DNA from: Ramazzottius varieornatus
Taxonomy: Eukaryota; Tardigrada; Eutardigrada; Parachela; Ramazzottiidae
DNA length: 64,000 nt
NCBI GenBank assembly: GCA_001949185.1
Contig: BDGG01000001.1
Span: 7,328,149 to 7,392,148, forward strand
Reading direction: 5' to 3'
The notes under the pieces were generated by a model. It did not search any database. It was not told the origin of the DNA and worked only from the letters and a program-made list of their open reading frames with translations. The translations under genes and the position numbers were made by a program. Positions within the stretch are counted from its first letter, which is position 1. Every line of letters starts with the position of its first letter. Positions 11,223 through 22,754 of the stretch are shown piece after piece.

Positions 11223-12622
11223 ATGAGGAAAATCAGAGAAGTCCCGTTTTTGGGAATCATATTAGCGCTGGTTGTGATGCAGGTTGATGCGGGAGGTATT
11301 CCGGGTATCAGGAATATGAACAGACTTTTAAAGTCCATTCGAAAGACCTTCATTGGAGGCGGCGGAAGGCGGGGAGCTGCTGTGACGACTACAACGACGA
11401 CCTTACCCACCACGGAGGCAAGCGGGTTCAACCTCGCCAGTTTGAATCTGGGAAACCTAGGTATGGATGGAGGAAGCGGTGGAAGCGGGAGTGGAGGGAA
11501 GGGATTCGACCCAGCCGCCATACTGGCGCAGTTGGGTCTTCGTGGTCTCCCGCCTGGTGGCGCCACCAGTAACGCGGTTGCGCCGAGTGGGGAAGGAAGG
11601 GCGAAAGGAGGAAGCCTGCTAGAGACCAGTGGATCGCAGAATTTCAAGACGGCAGCGGTGCCATTTAACCCGGCGGATTTGTTGGGACAGCTGAGTATTT
11701 CGTTTGAAAAGAGTCAGACAAAGACGGGTGGCCAAAGTTCGGGTGATGTGACGTCGCAGTTCTTGGGAATGCTGCCGATGTTGTTGTCGGTGGCGAAACC
11801 TGTCATGGCGGGATATAAAGGCACAGCTCAATACGGAGACTTCATGGTAAGCCGCCAAGGTTATTATTGACAAGTTCGAACAGAGAGTAGTCGTAGCAAA
11901 ATGTGAGCTGGGAGTGCAGTCTCCGTGGAATCTGCACAAAATACAGCCACCGTGCTAGCAAATACATTAAAGGAATAAGTTAACGTCGACGCTTGCACCC
12001 AACTTTCTGAGCAGCGTCAAGATACGGGAAAGAAATTTACCCGATGAAGTTTATTTTTCGAAAAATATCTTTTTTCATATTTCGGAAAACCTTGAAATAC
12101 ATGTAGATTTTGGTGGAAACAAGTTGATATTTTTTACAAGGCTGTCTCTTGGTGAAATATTCCTTGTCCACGGGTTTTGGTTGCAGACAATGCTACAAGA
12201 CGCCAAGCAGCTCTTCTCCAACCGGGAAGTCATCCGGCAGATCAATCAGTTCTTGGATGAACTCATCACAGGGGACGACACGCAGACGCCACCTACGCCA
12301 TCGGATTCTTCCTTGACCAGCCTGGCTCAACTAGCTCAGGTCCGGGAAGCTATTCTTAGGAAAATCAGGCCCTTCGTCAATGTGAAAGTTTTGTTAGCTG
12401 ATGGTTCTTCCTTTTCTTTAGCAGAATATGGAGTCGCTTTTCAACGTTCCACAAGCCCGACCCAAGACATCGGCAGCCAGCACGTCGTACTCGCGCAAGA
12501 CTGCCGGCCTAGGCAAGACGGTTCCGGAAGACGGTGACGACGCAGTGAATGACATACCTGAGTCGGCAGACTCGTCTCAAACAGACCGCGAAGACTCAGC
12601 GTTACAGTCAGATGGTTCTTGA
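11223..12622 (+). CDS. Novel secreted Gly/Ser-rich protein
   Basis: Three exons, all joined in phase 0: 11223-11846, 12187-12381, 12425-12622 (338 residues); the second intron is only 43 bp. A clear signal peptide (basic start, G-I-I-L-A-L-V-V-M-Q-V-D-A, then G-G) is followed by a poly-Thr patch, a Gly/Ser-rich linker, and repeated P-A-A-I-L-A-Q-L-G-L and P-A-D-L-L-G-Q-L segments. A helical L-P-M-L-L-S-V-A-K-P stretch and a region predicted helical by eye (D-A-K-Q-L-F-S-N-R-E-V-I-R-Q-I-N-Q-F-L-D-E-L) come next, then a Ser/Asp-rich tail. There are no cysteines of note. I do not recognise the family; an extracellular structural role is only a guess. Confidence 0.75.
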
Positions 12623-12680
12623 GGTTCGAGGTGCATTATAGTTGACAGTTAAGATGTAAAAGGTCAGTAAAGTGACTTAA

Positions 12681-12760
12681 GTGAGTGAACGAAGCGCACG
12701 AGATCGTTTTCTCAAGTGGCGCACGCTTCCAGCCAGTAAGAATGAAGTAGTGCGCATTTT
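12681..12760. repeat. Degraded hairpin element downstream of the secreted-protein gene
   Basis: A good left arm (GAGATCGTTTTCTCAAGTGG, then CGCACGC) is followed by only a short remnant of the right arm (GTAGTGCGCAT). Confidence 0.6.
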
Positions 12761-13353
12761 AGTTGACGTTCCTGTACGTTTCTAATGCCGGTTTCAATGT
12801 GTTTTAAGTTCACGTAAATTCTAATTTTCACGGAATGAATGAGGCTGCTGGCTGTACAGATTTTGGGTCAAGTTAGAAGTTACAGTGCATTTGACCCCAG
12901 GCTGGAAGTTTACTTGTTATTCTTGTCTGTTTTGATATAAATAAGAGGATTAGCCTCTTCTGTAAAGCATGCTTGGTTTCCGGGCTTTGGAGGCGACCAA
13001 CGGGCGGAAAAGCTTTGTAGTGAGGGTCGTGAGGTTCTTTCGTATTTCACTGTTAAGCTGTTGTTGCCTTCGGGCGAGGTCGAGCTGGACTGCCATTCGA
13101 TCAATGCCAAGCGTACTCGACATTCGACTGAATGAAAATCAGAATCAGCAAAATAATCTACAGTAGATGAAAACAGCGCGAAAGGTTCGATTGCGGAGGG
13201 ATATATGCGGTTACTTGTACCGAAAGATAGGAGTTCGAACAGAATGCTAAAGTACTGTAGGAAAAGGATTTGAAACTGCGAACGATCTTCTTACCGAACA
13301 CCAAATCATGCAATCGGCGGAATAACCAAGTATTGGAAAGTTACACGTTTGAG

Positions 13354-13566
13354 ATGCCGTGGTGTTATCGTTTTGTAATCCTGGTCTTTTTACTGTGCTG
13401 CCCGACCATGTCTAAGACCTCCATGCTGGATGAAGGAATGGACACGAGCTCGCTGTCGACCGGCGGTAGTTTTACCCAGCTTTACCAGGGAGAGCGGCGC
13501 ATCATCCCAGAGTTCGTCATGGCTTTTGCCAAGTTTGGAGTTTGGTATCAGATGGCATTGTTCTAG
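13354..13566 (+). CDS. Possible small secreted peptide (70 aa)
   Basis: The ATG at 13354 opens a hydrophobic signal-like N-terminus (M-P-W-C-Y-R-F-V-I-L-V-F-L-L-C-C) with a likely cleavage site soon after. The remaining 45-50 residues are rich in Ser, Met and Gly and match no domain I know. It could be the first exon of a longer gene, since no clear poly(A) signal follows the stop. Call rests on the signal peptide alone. Confidence 0.4.
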   Translation: MPWCYRFVILVFLLCCPTMSKTSMLDEGMDTSSLSTGGSFTQLYQGERRIIPEFVMAFAKFGVWYQMALF

Positions 13567-13694
13567 AAACCCCAATTTGAAGCCAGTGCGAATTCCCTCA
13601 TAACAGAATTTTTTTCAATCATGACTTTCATTTGAGTGTGTACACGACGGACTTTATTCTGCAGTGAAATTAGTGTGAGGTGAAGAAAACTCTA

Positions 13695-14854
13695 TTACGA
13701 ATGCAATAAAGGCAGCAAAGATGCCGCTAGCTTCTCCGGCTCCAACTTGATCGTCAAATTATATTTAGCAAACGTGACAACGACAGCTTTATCTCCCGTC
13801 TCGTAGACCATGCAGGACCCTTGGGGATGGGCTTGTTGCGCGCGGAATACTTCAGCGGGGTTGCCCACGATAGCGGCGCAACCATTGACCAGTGAGCGCA
13901 CTCTTTGCTTGCCAGACGAGGAGTCACCCGGCGTTGGAGATCCTTTAAGGGATAGGTTGGTCGGTTGTGGAGACTCTGGTCGCTCACGTTCAGAGCGGAG
14001 TGATTCGGCTAGTCGTTCGATCCGCGAACCGTTGGTGATGGAGTCTGCCGGGCGCTGTTGGAGAACCAGGACGGATCCGTGGGAGTTTGGATTCATATGG
14101 CCGAAGTCGGCCTGTTCGGATGATTTGTGCTCGAGGGCCATGCGTGGTGGGTTCAGGCTAATGTCAGGTGGATGGTCCCCCGAACGCTTCCGGTGGCGTC
14201 GTGGTCGATATTTGTAGTCAGGATGTTCCTATAACGCACAAGTTAGTCGCACCAGTGCTGAGTGCGAATACAATATCGTGTCGTAAACGGACATATTTGA
14301 GAGGCCGACAAGTGAAACGTCTAAGATTGTTGTTCCCAAGTGGCGCAAGTTTTCATTGTTACAAGCCGGAAGGGCGCGCCGCTTGAGGAAACATGTTTGC
14401 TGGTCTCCCATTGATAGAGTTGAGTGTTGGTTTTCGTATCAACGTACTCTTCTATGCTGGGCTCCGATCATACTAGCTTGTTCCCGGTACGGTTTCTTGT
14501 CGAAGTCCGACATTGTCTTCCATTCTGCTCCCAACATGCGGCTGATTTCCGAGTTATGCAGCTTCGGCCATTTATCCGCAATTTCTCGACGTCGAGCTGA
14601 TGACCACACCATGAATGCATTCTGGAAATAGCCAAGCCTTTCAGAACCAAAATTTCCCAAGCATAAAATAATCCGTAGTAAACTTCCCAGGTTGGGCTTT
14701 CGTTACCGGTATGACTGAACAGACTGGTGAATCAACTAACCATCGGTCTCTTGACGCGTTCCCTGTCACTTGGGTCTTCCGTGTCCGAAACAGCAAAATC
14801 ATTGGGAGGAACCATTGAAAGTCCGGTAATTTGCGAATAGATCAAGCGTTGCAT
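13695..14854 (-). CDS. SOX-family HMG-box transcription factor, SoxB-like
   Basis: Three exons, all phase 0: 14854-14741, 14621-14448, 14228-13695 (273 residues). Joined, they give a complete HMG box: R-V-K-R-P-M | N-A-F-M-V-W-S, H-N-S-E-I-S-R-M-L-G-A-E-W-K, and H-R-R | E-H-P-D-Y-K-Y-R-P-R-R, where the bars mark introns. The RPMNAFMVW core and the EHPDYKYRPRR end place it in the SOX family, closest to group B. The loop is unusual (S-A-R-R-R-E-I-A-D-K-W-P). The box is unusually close to the N-terminus (about residue 33). The C-terminal 160 residues show no clear domain. It would bind minor-groove ACAAT-type sites in the nucleus. The second intron carries a hairpin element. Confidence 0.93.
14303..14410. 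repeat. Dispersed hairpin element (intron within the SOX HMG box)
   Basis: Arms contain CCCAAGTGGCGCAAG and GGGCGCGCCGCTTGAGG. The copy is diverged and sits in the intron that separates the last helix of the HMG box. Confidence 0.75.
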
Positions 14855-17155
14855 TTTTGTATCTGCCAATAAGCCAAAGATATCCACCAATATCCCTTCG
14901 GGCTTCCGAGCATCGACAGTACCGGGAGAAATGTTTTTGGTCTTCGGAGAACCGTGATTACTTCAACAGACGGTGGAAATACGGACGTCAGTTCATGGCA
15001 GGGAAAATTGTAAAACGCTGTTTGGATGATGGCAGACGTGAAAGGGGGAAATTTTCTGTTGACGACGAGTCTCCTAGCACTGATGCAATTCCCAGTTGCG
15101 TCTATTGAACCAGCGGAATGAGGAAAATGAAGACCGAAGCCGATCTTTATCATTGAAGGTCTCCGATGGGTTATAGTGTTCACTGTTCAAAAGGGCACTG
15201 CAGTGCAGCAGCTGTATTGAAATGCAAAGAACCATCGTGGTGTGCCTAAATAGAATGAATAAGGAAGCAAGAATGTATGCGAGTATAGTGCCTCGATTTA
15301 TTCGGCGCGACCATTATCTACGCAGTCTATAGAAAGGAAAGCTCGAAAGGACGACCAAAGGCTGTTATTGCCGAGCCCATCTTGTCACTCGAGCAAAATA
15401 GATGAAATGGACCTTTTGTTCACGTCGCCGCAAATAGGACAGAACGCCATGGAAATGTTCAGATGTCGCGGTTTGAAGTATGGCTGATGGGTATTCGAAA
15501 TGAAGATGCATGGCAGGCCGTACGGTGACTTTAGGCTGCGGTGACGTCATCGCGGAAATGTTCAATTTTGTTTCAGTGCCGTTTTCCTGCGGTACTGACA
15601 ACCTGGATACATTTAACCGTACATTTTATCGGTGCGCGAGTATGCAGGTTTGTTGAAAGCGTTCTGTCATACGAATGACCACGAAATGAGCTGCACTGGT
15701 CTTTCATGCTCCTACAAACATGCACTAAAGGCTAAACGTACAATGTCTTGTATGCAGGTTATAAGATCTGGTTGCTGTTCATTTGCCGCTTTCTGAAGAT
15801 GAGGTTCACTGGTTTTGCAACCGATGGCCAAACACGAAGTTGCTTTTCTTTCCCAGTGCGAACATTGTCGGTTTGAGTGTATGAGGCATGTGCTTCGCTC
15901 AGAGTTCTCGGTAATCTCCTTCCTTCGCGCCATGTCGAACGTCGAGTACAATGGATAGCATTATTAACAGTCGGCCCAGCTAGGCAGCTATTCATGGGAA
16001 CGAATACAATGACTATTGACGTCTGCATGACTGCTTTGCAAAATTATCAAACGGAAGCTGTCATTGCTTTGCTCCAGGCCTTTATTTAAAAAAAGAGCTC
16101 AGGCCTTTCCTTTGTTTCGTGACCGAGGAAAAGAGTGTAAAGAAAACGAGAGAAAATGTCGGCGGATAATTGCTGGTGAGCTTCGACCGGTCCTATCAAT
16201 GGAGGGCATCGAAGACTAATGCAACCCCATTGTATTCTTTCTTTCATGCGGGCTTGACAAGTCCCCGGCCAGGCAATGCATTCAAGTACGCGCTGATTCA
16301 GCTGCGCCATACCCTGCTGTTTGTCAAAACGTCACGTTATCCTAGAATGCGAGTTGCAATCGCTAAGTGGTACTTTGTCACGTTGAAGAACTGTTGGACT
16401 AGGTAACGAGCAGATCTATGAAGCATAATGGAGGGCGTTAATGGAATGCGTCAGTTTTCGTATCATTGCGCTTACAACAAAACAGACCATTTACTTGAGC
16501 AACAGGAAAAAAACTATTCACTGGACAAAAGACAAACAACTGGGTTTGCTACTTTTTCGGCGCCAAAGCGAGACATACAGCGGAAACCGCGAACAACGAG
16601 AGCCTTCCTGTCGAGGGGAGTACCGCTTACGCAATCCATGGCCAAACGGTAAAAATTGAAACAGGATGCGCTGTTCGTCGGGGAAAGGGATCTTTGCTCA
16701 CGTGGTACTTCGGGGATTGGTTCTGGGTAAGTTAACAGGTTCCCGATTACATATGCCTAGAACCCTGGAGGAGCCGCGTCAGCTGGGTAACAGTGGTGAA
16801 TTACTTTGAAATATTGCAAACTCTGCAGCACATCCATTACACTTGAAGCGAGGCGAGAAGGTACAAAACAAATATGGAAGAATCGCCTCATTAGCTACAG
16901 AAGGCAAAACGTCAGTTTAAAGTGCAGACCTTCCCATCATCGCTTTCCGTGCCACCTTGACGGGAATCGTTCATTTTGCGCGTTGATGGTTCCGCATTGT
17001 GAACCGTTCAAACCCGGATATGGTGTTATTTCTATGAGGTTTTTCGTGTATCAAGATCGGCCCACAAAAAGAAAACAGGCGCCTGTGGTTTTTTGCTGCT
17101 ATTTTTCTCTTTCGATTTCTGTACTGTTTTTGTAAAGTTCCCTCCTCGAGTCAAC
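14855..17155. other. No gene recognised upstream of SOX and of the receptor kinase
   Basis: About 2.3 kb with no convincing exon on either strand. It is flanked by two genes transcribed away from it, so it probably holds regulatory sequence for both. Unrecognised ectodomain exons of the receptor kinase could be hidden in 16000-17100: the pyrimidine-rich stretch ending TGTAAAG just before 17141 looks like a splice acceptor. Confidence 0.4.
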
Positions 17156-19897
17156 ATGCCCAGATCAGAACTTTACAAATCAGTCACTGCATCATTACGG
17201 GATAGCACAGAGCCTCCGGGTTCTTGGAAGCTTGCAGCAGATCATCCGCAGCAGTTCGGCCCTTTCTGGCCTTCCGGGTCGAACGGACACCAGGGAAATA
17301 CCCAGGACGATCCACCTTCCTTGCAAAAGGACGCTCTGCCGTTACCGTTCTGGACTAACGGAGATGGTCCGTCATTCAGTCCACCTCGGTTCAGCTTTCC
17401 CAACGGACTTCCCAGACATCCTCCTGACAGTTCCCCACCACCAAGTATCGATGGTGAGTCGCTGCAAATCACTCTGAAGTTTACATTGAGTATCCACTTG
17501 AGAACAAATCTAACCAGGTTTTTTTCAGGTGGTCGTGACCCATCCCACGACTATCCGTGGAATATTGACTGGAAGGGCGAACCGCCGCCACTAAGGGACG
17601 CTGAATATTATCGTAATCTGACGACAGCTTTGGCTACGGCGCTGCCTTTGATCATGTCTTTCGTCATTATCTTCGCCCTTTACAAAACGTGGCCGAAACC
17701 GGTAAATTCAATTTTAGCTTTTTCACAAAGCGTAGTGGGCAGACGGAGTATCGAATTTGTGCACTGTTTTCTCTTATTCCGTCCAGCTGCAATGCTTGAT
17801 CGCATGTGTCTCGTGGTGCCGCCCACGAAGGTACACGAGACATCCTGCAGTTCGCTTCTCCGCATCGAAAGAATTCTTGAATGAACGGCAGAACCCAGTC
17901 AAGCTGTGTCCTGCTAAGTATTATTCACAAGCGAGCCTGAATAAAATAACCATCGGGTCCGCGAACATCGAACTGAGTGAGTGCAGTTTTTCCATATGTT
18001 TAATCTGTGAGGTCTAAACCGTCATGTCTTTTCAGCTGAAGTTGTGCTCGGTCGTGGAGAGTACGGATTAGTAACCAAAGGATACGCTTCCGGTCTCTTC
18101 GGGTATCCACCTCGGACCTTGGTGGCCGTCAAGACGATGATCAGACCCGATGATCCCAAGCAGCGGGATAACTTCCGCAGGGAAATCGAGACAATGGTCA
18201 CCATGGGGCGCCACTTGAATATCGTCAACCTTCTGGGTACCGTCGCTGAAGGTAAAAGAATCCAGGGAGAGAAACTCGAAATTCCATGACCCTCGCACCG
18301 GTACAAAGAGAGCCAAAAAAGTTCGAGTAATCGGATGGAAGGTTGGCAAACGAAACACACAGGATTATCATCTTGAGTGGCGCAAAGTTTCAGTTACAAA
18401 AAATGAAAAATGTGCGCCACTTGGGAAAACGATCTCGAGGGTCTCGCTTGCCAACCTCCCAGATGTATTAACATTTCAAAATAATTAAAAGTTATCAAAT
18501 GATCTCTTATGTCGACCTGGAAGATGTCTCCGGTCGTAGGTAACTTGATGTTGATCATGGAATACTGCGCTCACGGTTCGCTGAAGCGCTTTCTCAGGAA
18601 ACAACGACCAGAGTATTTTTACAACCACGTCGACGCGGACGGATACCTCTTACCCTTCAACGAGGATGAGTATCGGAAAAAGCAAGGCATTCTAGACCGT
18701 CGGACAGCGGACGTATACGGTCTCAATCCAGGGACTGCCAACAAGACTGCCATCGCTACGAAGGACCTGATTGCTTTGTGCTATCAGATAAGTCGCGGGC
18801 TGGAGTTCCTCGCATCCAACTCGCTTCTCCATCGAGACATCGCGGCGAGAAATGTCTTGGTCACGGATAAAATGATTGTCAAACTGTCCGATTTTGGCAT
18901 GGCGAAGAGGGTGGCACAGGATACAGAAACGGTCGAAGACGCTTTTGTACGCCCAAAATTCTACAAACGCAAATTGTTCCTTTTCTAGTATATGTGGTTT
19001 GCTTTTCAGTTGGCCTGTGGTGTGTATACGCTAAATTCAATCATGCTTTTGGTATTTCATGAAAGCTCGTTTTTTAGGATTTTTCAGCATCAAACATTTT
19101 ATGTTTCAGAACCTTTTCGATACGTAATTTCGATGCTTCGAATTCGGATTGTATTTTTTCAGGAATATCCGATGCCGGTCAAGTGGATGGCACCAGAAGC
19201 TCTCGCTCACCGAACGTTCTCACAGAAATCTGACGTCTGGTCTTTTGGGATGCTCGTCTATGAAATCTTCAGTCTGGGCGAGGACCCCTTCAACGGAATA
19301 GCAGTGCAAGGACAACTGGTGGACTTCATCGCCAAACTTATGGGCGGATACCAGATGCAACGACCGCCTTACTTCCCCTTAGAGCTGTATGATGGAAACA
19401 CTGCGTTTACTGTTTTAAGAAATTACTGAAAGGAGATGGGACCCAGGGAAACAAGCTCGACAAGACCGCTTGTACCAGTGGCGCACTCCTCTATCCAATA
19501 ATACGGAAAGCGTGCGCCACTTGGAAAACAAACGCTACAAGATCGGTTCTCCAAGTGGCGCACACTTCTAGCCAGTATCGCCGACAAGGTGCGCCACTTG
19601 GGGGAAACAGTCTAGTCGAGCTATTCTCCGAGTTTCCAAATTGATTCGGTACTTAATTTCAGGTTTGTGAAGGTGGCTGTGAGATGCTGGGAACTGAGTC
19701 CGGCTGACCGACCTACGTTCGTCGAACTAAGGGAAGTTGTGGAAGACTACGTGCCGTTGTGGAGGCAAGAAGAGTACTTGGAGATGAGCCAAGAATACGA
19801 AAGCTTCAATCAGATGTTCGGGAACATTCATAACAACGCCTATGTCGACATTAACTACGAACAAGTCCAGTACGTCAACACGTCCGCCAAGTACTGA
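17156..19897 (+). CDS. Receptor tyrosine kinase with minimal ectodomain
   Basis: Seven exons in consistent phase: 17156-17453, 17529-17701, 17787-17976, 18036-18251, 18540-18946, 19163-19386, 19663-19897 (about 580 residues; further 5-prime exons possible). A Pro/Ser-rich segment precedes one transmembrane helix (A-L-P-L-I-M-S-F-V-I-I-F-A-L-Y) and a basic stop-transfer. The kinase has the G-R-G-E-Y-G loop, V-A-V-K lysine, M-E-Y-C hinge and a roughly 50-residue kinase insert. It also has catalytic H-R-D-I-A-A-R-N, D-F-G, P-V-K-W-M-A-P-E-A-L and R-C-W-E-L-S-P-A-D-R-P. All catalytic residues are present. The tail has Y-L-E-M (a YxxM PI3K-type motif) and Y-V-N-T (a YxN Grb2-type motif). The split insert recalls the FGFR/VEGFR/PDGFR group, but I cannot assign an orthologue. 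No Ig, FN3 or Cys-rich domain is visible. Confidence 0.88.
18336..18460. repeat. Dispersed hairpin element (kinase intron 4)
   Basis: Outer ends GGAAGGTTGGCAA and TTGCCAACCTCCC pair well, as do the inner TTGAGTGGCGCA and TGTGCGCCACTTGG. The intron lies between the kinase N-lobe exon and the hinge exon. Confidence 0.85.
19445..19640. repeat. Two adjacent hairpin elements (kinase intron 6)
   Basis: Two head-to-tail hairpins, about 19445-19545 and 19546-19640, each with GTGGCGCAC and GTGCGCCACTTGG cores. Together they fill most of the 276-bp intron. Confidence 0.85.
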
Positions 19898-20043
19898 AAC
19901 TGCAAATCGGAAAGACAGGAAAGACTCGGAAAAGAAACACGAAACAAGTAAGTCTACAAAAAACAAACTTTGTAATCAACTTAGACGACCAAAAAAACAA
20001 TGCTAAGTGAAACAGGAAAAAATAGAAGGTTGTATTGAGACTA

Positions 20044-22663
20044 TCATTTGACCTTGCCAGAGGCAGAAACCGACTGGGAGGGTCCCCGTGGGGATGGTAT
20101 GGCAGGCGTGGACTTGGAGGCGGAACCGCGCTGTGGGGAGGGCATGCGCTCGTTCACTCTGTCCAGCGCTTTGGCTTGTTTGAAGGACCTGACGCCTTGT
20201 GCGCCATTCAAGGCTGTAAAGAGAAGAAAAACAAAGGTGAATGTGAAGAAAACAGCCGCCGAATATGCTGTGAGGTACTACCTTGTAGTAAGGTATCTTT
20301 TCCCCCAGCGAGAGCGCCCAGCGGCAGCACTCCGTTTGGCGAAACAGCCTTCAGCTTCGACACATTTTCTTGTTCCACCCTAAGAGATTATTAGGTTTGA
20401 ATCTTGAGAAAGTATGGCGAAAACCGTAGAAAGAAATCAAAAACTCAGCAGCTCTCCCTTTGATATGTACATTCCAAACTTCCAAAGAAACACACCGTAA
20501 TATGTCATAAAATCGCGCCATGCGAGCAAAGGCTTGAATTTTTGCGTTGATCAGCTGACGTCGCTCCGGCGAGAGCTGGCTTTTGGTTCTTGCAGGCCGC
20601 TCTGCCTCTAGTTTCTCTGAAAAGGGCAATACCAGTCAGATACACTCTTCCAACAAAAAAAACTGTCTTGAATCAGCTTACTTTTCACGATCTCGTACTC
20701 ATTAATCACTGAAAACGAGATAAGAATATTTGATGGTAATTGAAACTTCTGCGAATGGATTAATTAAGGGAGATGCGTTCACGTACCGCGGTTGTAAGAA
20801 ACGCCCTCACCGACCACTGAAGCTCGATGGTGAACTTCTTCCTGTAGTTCACCATCGCTACATACACTGAGCAGAGACAACAGCAGATCCGTCACTTTCT
20901 CCACAACAAACGGGAAAGACCAGACCAAGACATCCATAAAGTTAGGCAGCCAGTAGGGGTGCTCCTGATTCTTAAACTGCCGGATGTTCATCTTTCCCTG
21001 TTCATACTTGAGGATGGCCGCCTTGTTCTGGTAGACGTCGAGGTAGTTTGGGGCGGAAAAGACGGTGATCAGTGCAGGGAAGCCCGTCGCCTTGTTTTCC
21101 TTGTACATCTTGTAGCCCATATCTTGAACTTCATGGGCTCGTATCACAGACAGGAGGTTATTGCGGTTCAGAAAGTCGCAGACTGCGGGATAGGTGTAGT
21201 AGTACGAGCAGCCTCGAGTCGCGTTGTGCAAGAAGAAATCATTGTTCTTCTCGTTGCCGAAATCGCTGTTGGGATCAGACCAAAGCACGTCACAGAGAGG
21301 TCCGTGAGCTGGTGGCTCTTTGAACCGATCGATCTGTCAATCGAAGAACTCATCTGTATAACTGGCAGATAGCCTAAGGGAATCTCACGAACCTGCATAC
21401 AGGATTGCCAGATGTCGAAAGGAGCCAACTATATGCAGGTACGTGAAATCTGTGGAGCAGCCTAGAGTGAATTTCGCCAACCTGCATACAGAACCACCAG
21501 ATTCTGGAAAGAGTCGCTCGTATGCAGGTTCGTGAGATTTGTCAAAAAGTGACTGACTGCGCTTACCTTTTGGACGTCAGCGAGCGTTTGGATTTCCGGC
21601 GAGATTCCTCCATGAACACAGAAGAACTGGCCGTTCAGTAGAGCCCCGATCGGTAAACAGTCAAAGGTTTCCATACAAACGCGATAGAAGTTCTCCGAGT
21701 ATTTGGTTAGACATTCTGCGCGGAAGGTGAAGTGCTCTGTCAGGTGGCGACATTCATGGTTGCCGCGTAGCATGTGTAAGGTGGTGGCATGGTGAAGCTT
21801 TTGGGCCGCCAGGTACACCATACACTATGGGGAAAATCGAACCAGGTAAACAATGTGGAGTGTTTGGAAAAAAGGGAAGTATGTGGAGGGAAGTAGTTTA
21901 GTAAACTAACTGTCAACGAACTTCAACGGCAAAGTACCCGCGATCGACGTAATCACCCAGGAAAAGGTACCGTTGATTGTCGGGGTTGCCTCCCACTTCG
22001 AAGAGCTTGACTAGATCGTAAAACTGCCCATGGATGTCCCCACAAACAGATATGGCTGTAAAAAGGTACAATGAAGGCTCAAGGCGAGCAACATAGGCAA
22101 GCAAACCGAACGAAATCGTTTTTCCATGTGGCGCAGGATTCAAGTCAATTACATCAGGAATGTGCGCCACTTGGCAAAACAATCTTGCCAAATTTGTTTG
22201 CTGCGCTTCCAAACTGCAGAAAATGTGAAGAAGAGGAGTCGGTGAGGGCCAAATGATTTACTGGAGGTGGGTGCGTTGATTTCAACCACGTTGGGCTCTT
22301 TGCGGAATAGTATGGATGCTTCTTGGACAATACGAGTTGCCACGTCTTCTTCCAGCCGTCCTTCTTTGACAAAATGCTCCATGATGACAGCGAGGCGAGG
22401 TCGGTTCGTTGCAGGATCGTAAACGTCGGTCATGGTCAACCGATAGGCAGGAGGCATGGGGAGAGCTAGAGAAACAAGGCTGAGCGTTCGTTCGTAAGTA
22501 CGAGATAGTTTAGAAGATACCTCACCGTTTGGTGTATTCGAGGCTTCTTACTTTTGAGAACACGGTCCATGGAATAATTCTTCCACTGCTCAGGCGTGGG
22601 AGTAACGGATTCGACCGAGGCAGGTGCCTTTCGTCCCAGTGCATTCGCGACGCCTAAGACCAT
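20044..22663 (-). CDS. Calcineurin A, Ca2+/calmodulin-dependent Ser/Thr phosphatase (PP2B) catalytic subunit
   Basis: Nine exons, all phases consistent: 22663-22552, 22465-22262, 22055-21922, 21824-21567, 21333-20787, 20708-20682, 20616-20496, 20379-20282, 20213-20044 (556 residues). The metallophosphatase core shows C-G-D-I-H-G-Q, G-D-Y-V-D-R-G and [12 protein letters not shown], plus H-G-G-I-S-P-E and [10 protein letters not shown]. These are the Fe/Zn-binding and catalytic residues. The calcineurin-B-binding helix ([12 protein letters not shown]), a calmodulin-binding segment ([12 protein letters not shown]) and the autoinhibitory [16 protein letters not shown] follow in the normal order. 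It dephosphorylates targets such as NFAT-type factors on calcium entry. A 27-bp micro-exon lies between the B-binding and calmodulin-binding regions. Intron 3 starts with a weak GTTCGT donor. Two introns hold inverted repeats. Confidence 0.97.
21383..21541. repeat. Second hairpin family: two tandem foldbacks in a calcineurin intron
   Basis: CACGAACCTGCATACAG at 21386 pairs with TATGCAGGTACGTGA at about 21433. A second pair, AACCTGCATACAG at 21479 and GTATGCAGGTTCGTGAG at 21520, repeats the design. Unrelated in sequence to the GTGGCGCAC family. Isolated GTATGCAGGTT motifs also occur at 15646-15657 and near 15750. Confidence 0.75.
22090..22212. repeat. Dispersed hairpin element (calcineurin intron 2)
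   Basis: Arms GGCAAGCAAACCGAACGAAA and TTGGCAAAACAATCTTG... surround the core GTGGCGCAGG...TGTGCGCCACTTGG. It occupies most of the 206-bp intron. Confidence 0.85.
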
Positions 22664-22754
22664 GTCTTCCACTCAAAAGAATCGACAGTGAAAATTTTGC
22701 TACAGAAATTTCCTATATTTTCTCAAATTAGAATTTCGTGGTCCAGCAACAAGG

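Noticed and set aside
14439-14660. HMG-box exon read as a separate short gene starting at a Met near 14660
   Set aside because: The first residues come from the intron; a CAG acceptor at 14622-14624 joins in phase to an upstream exon ending V-K-R-P-M.
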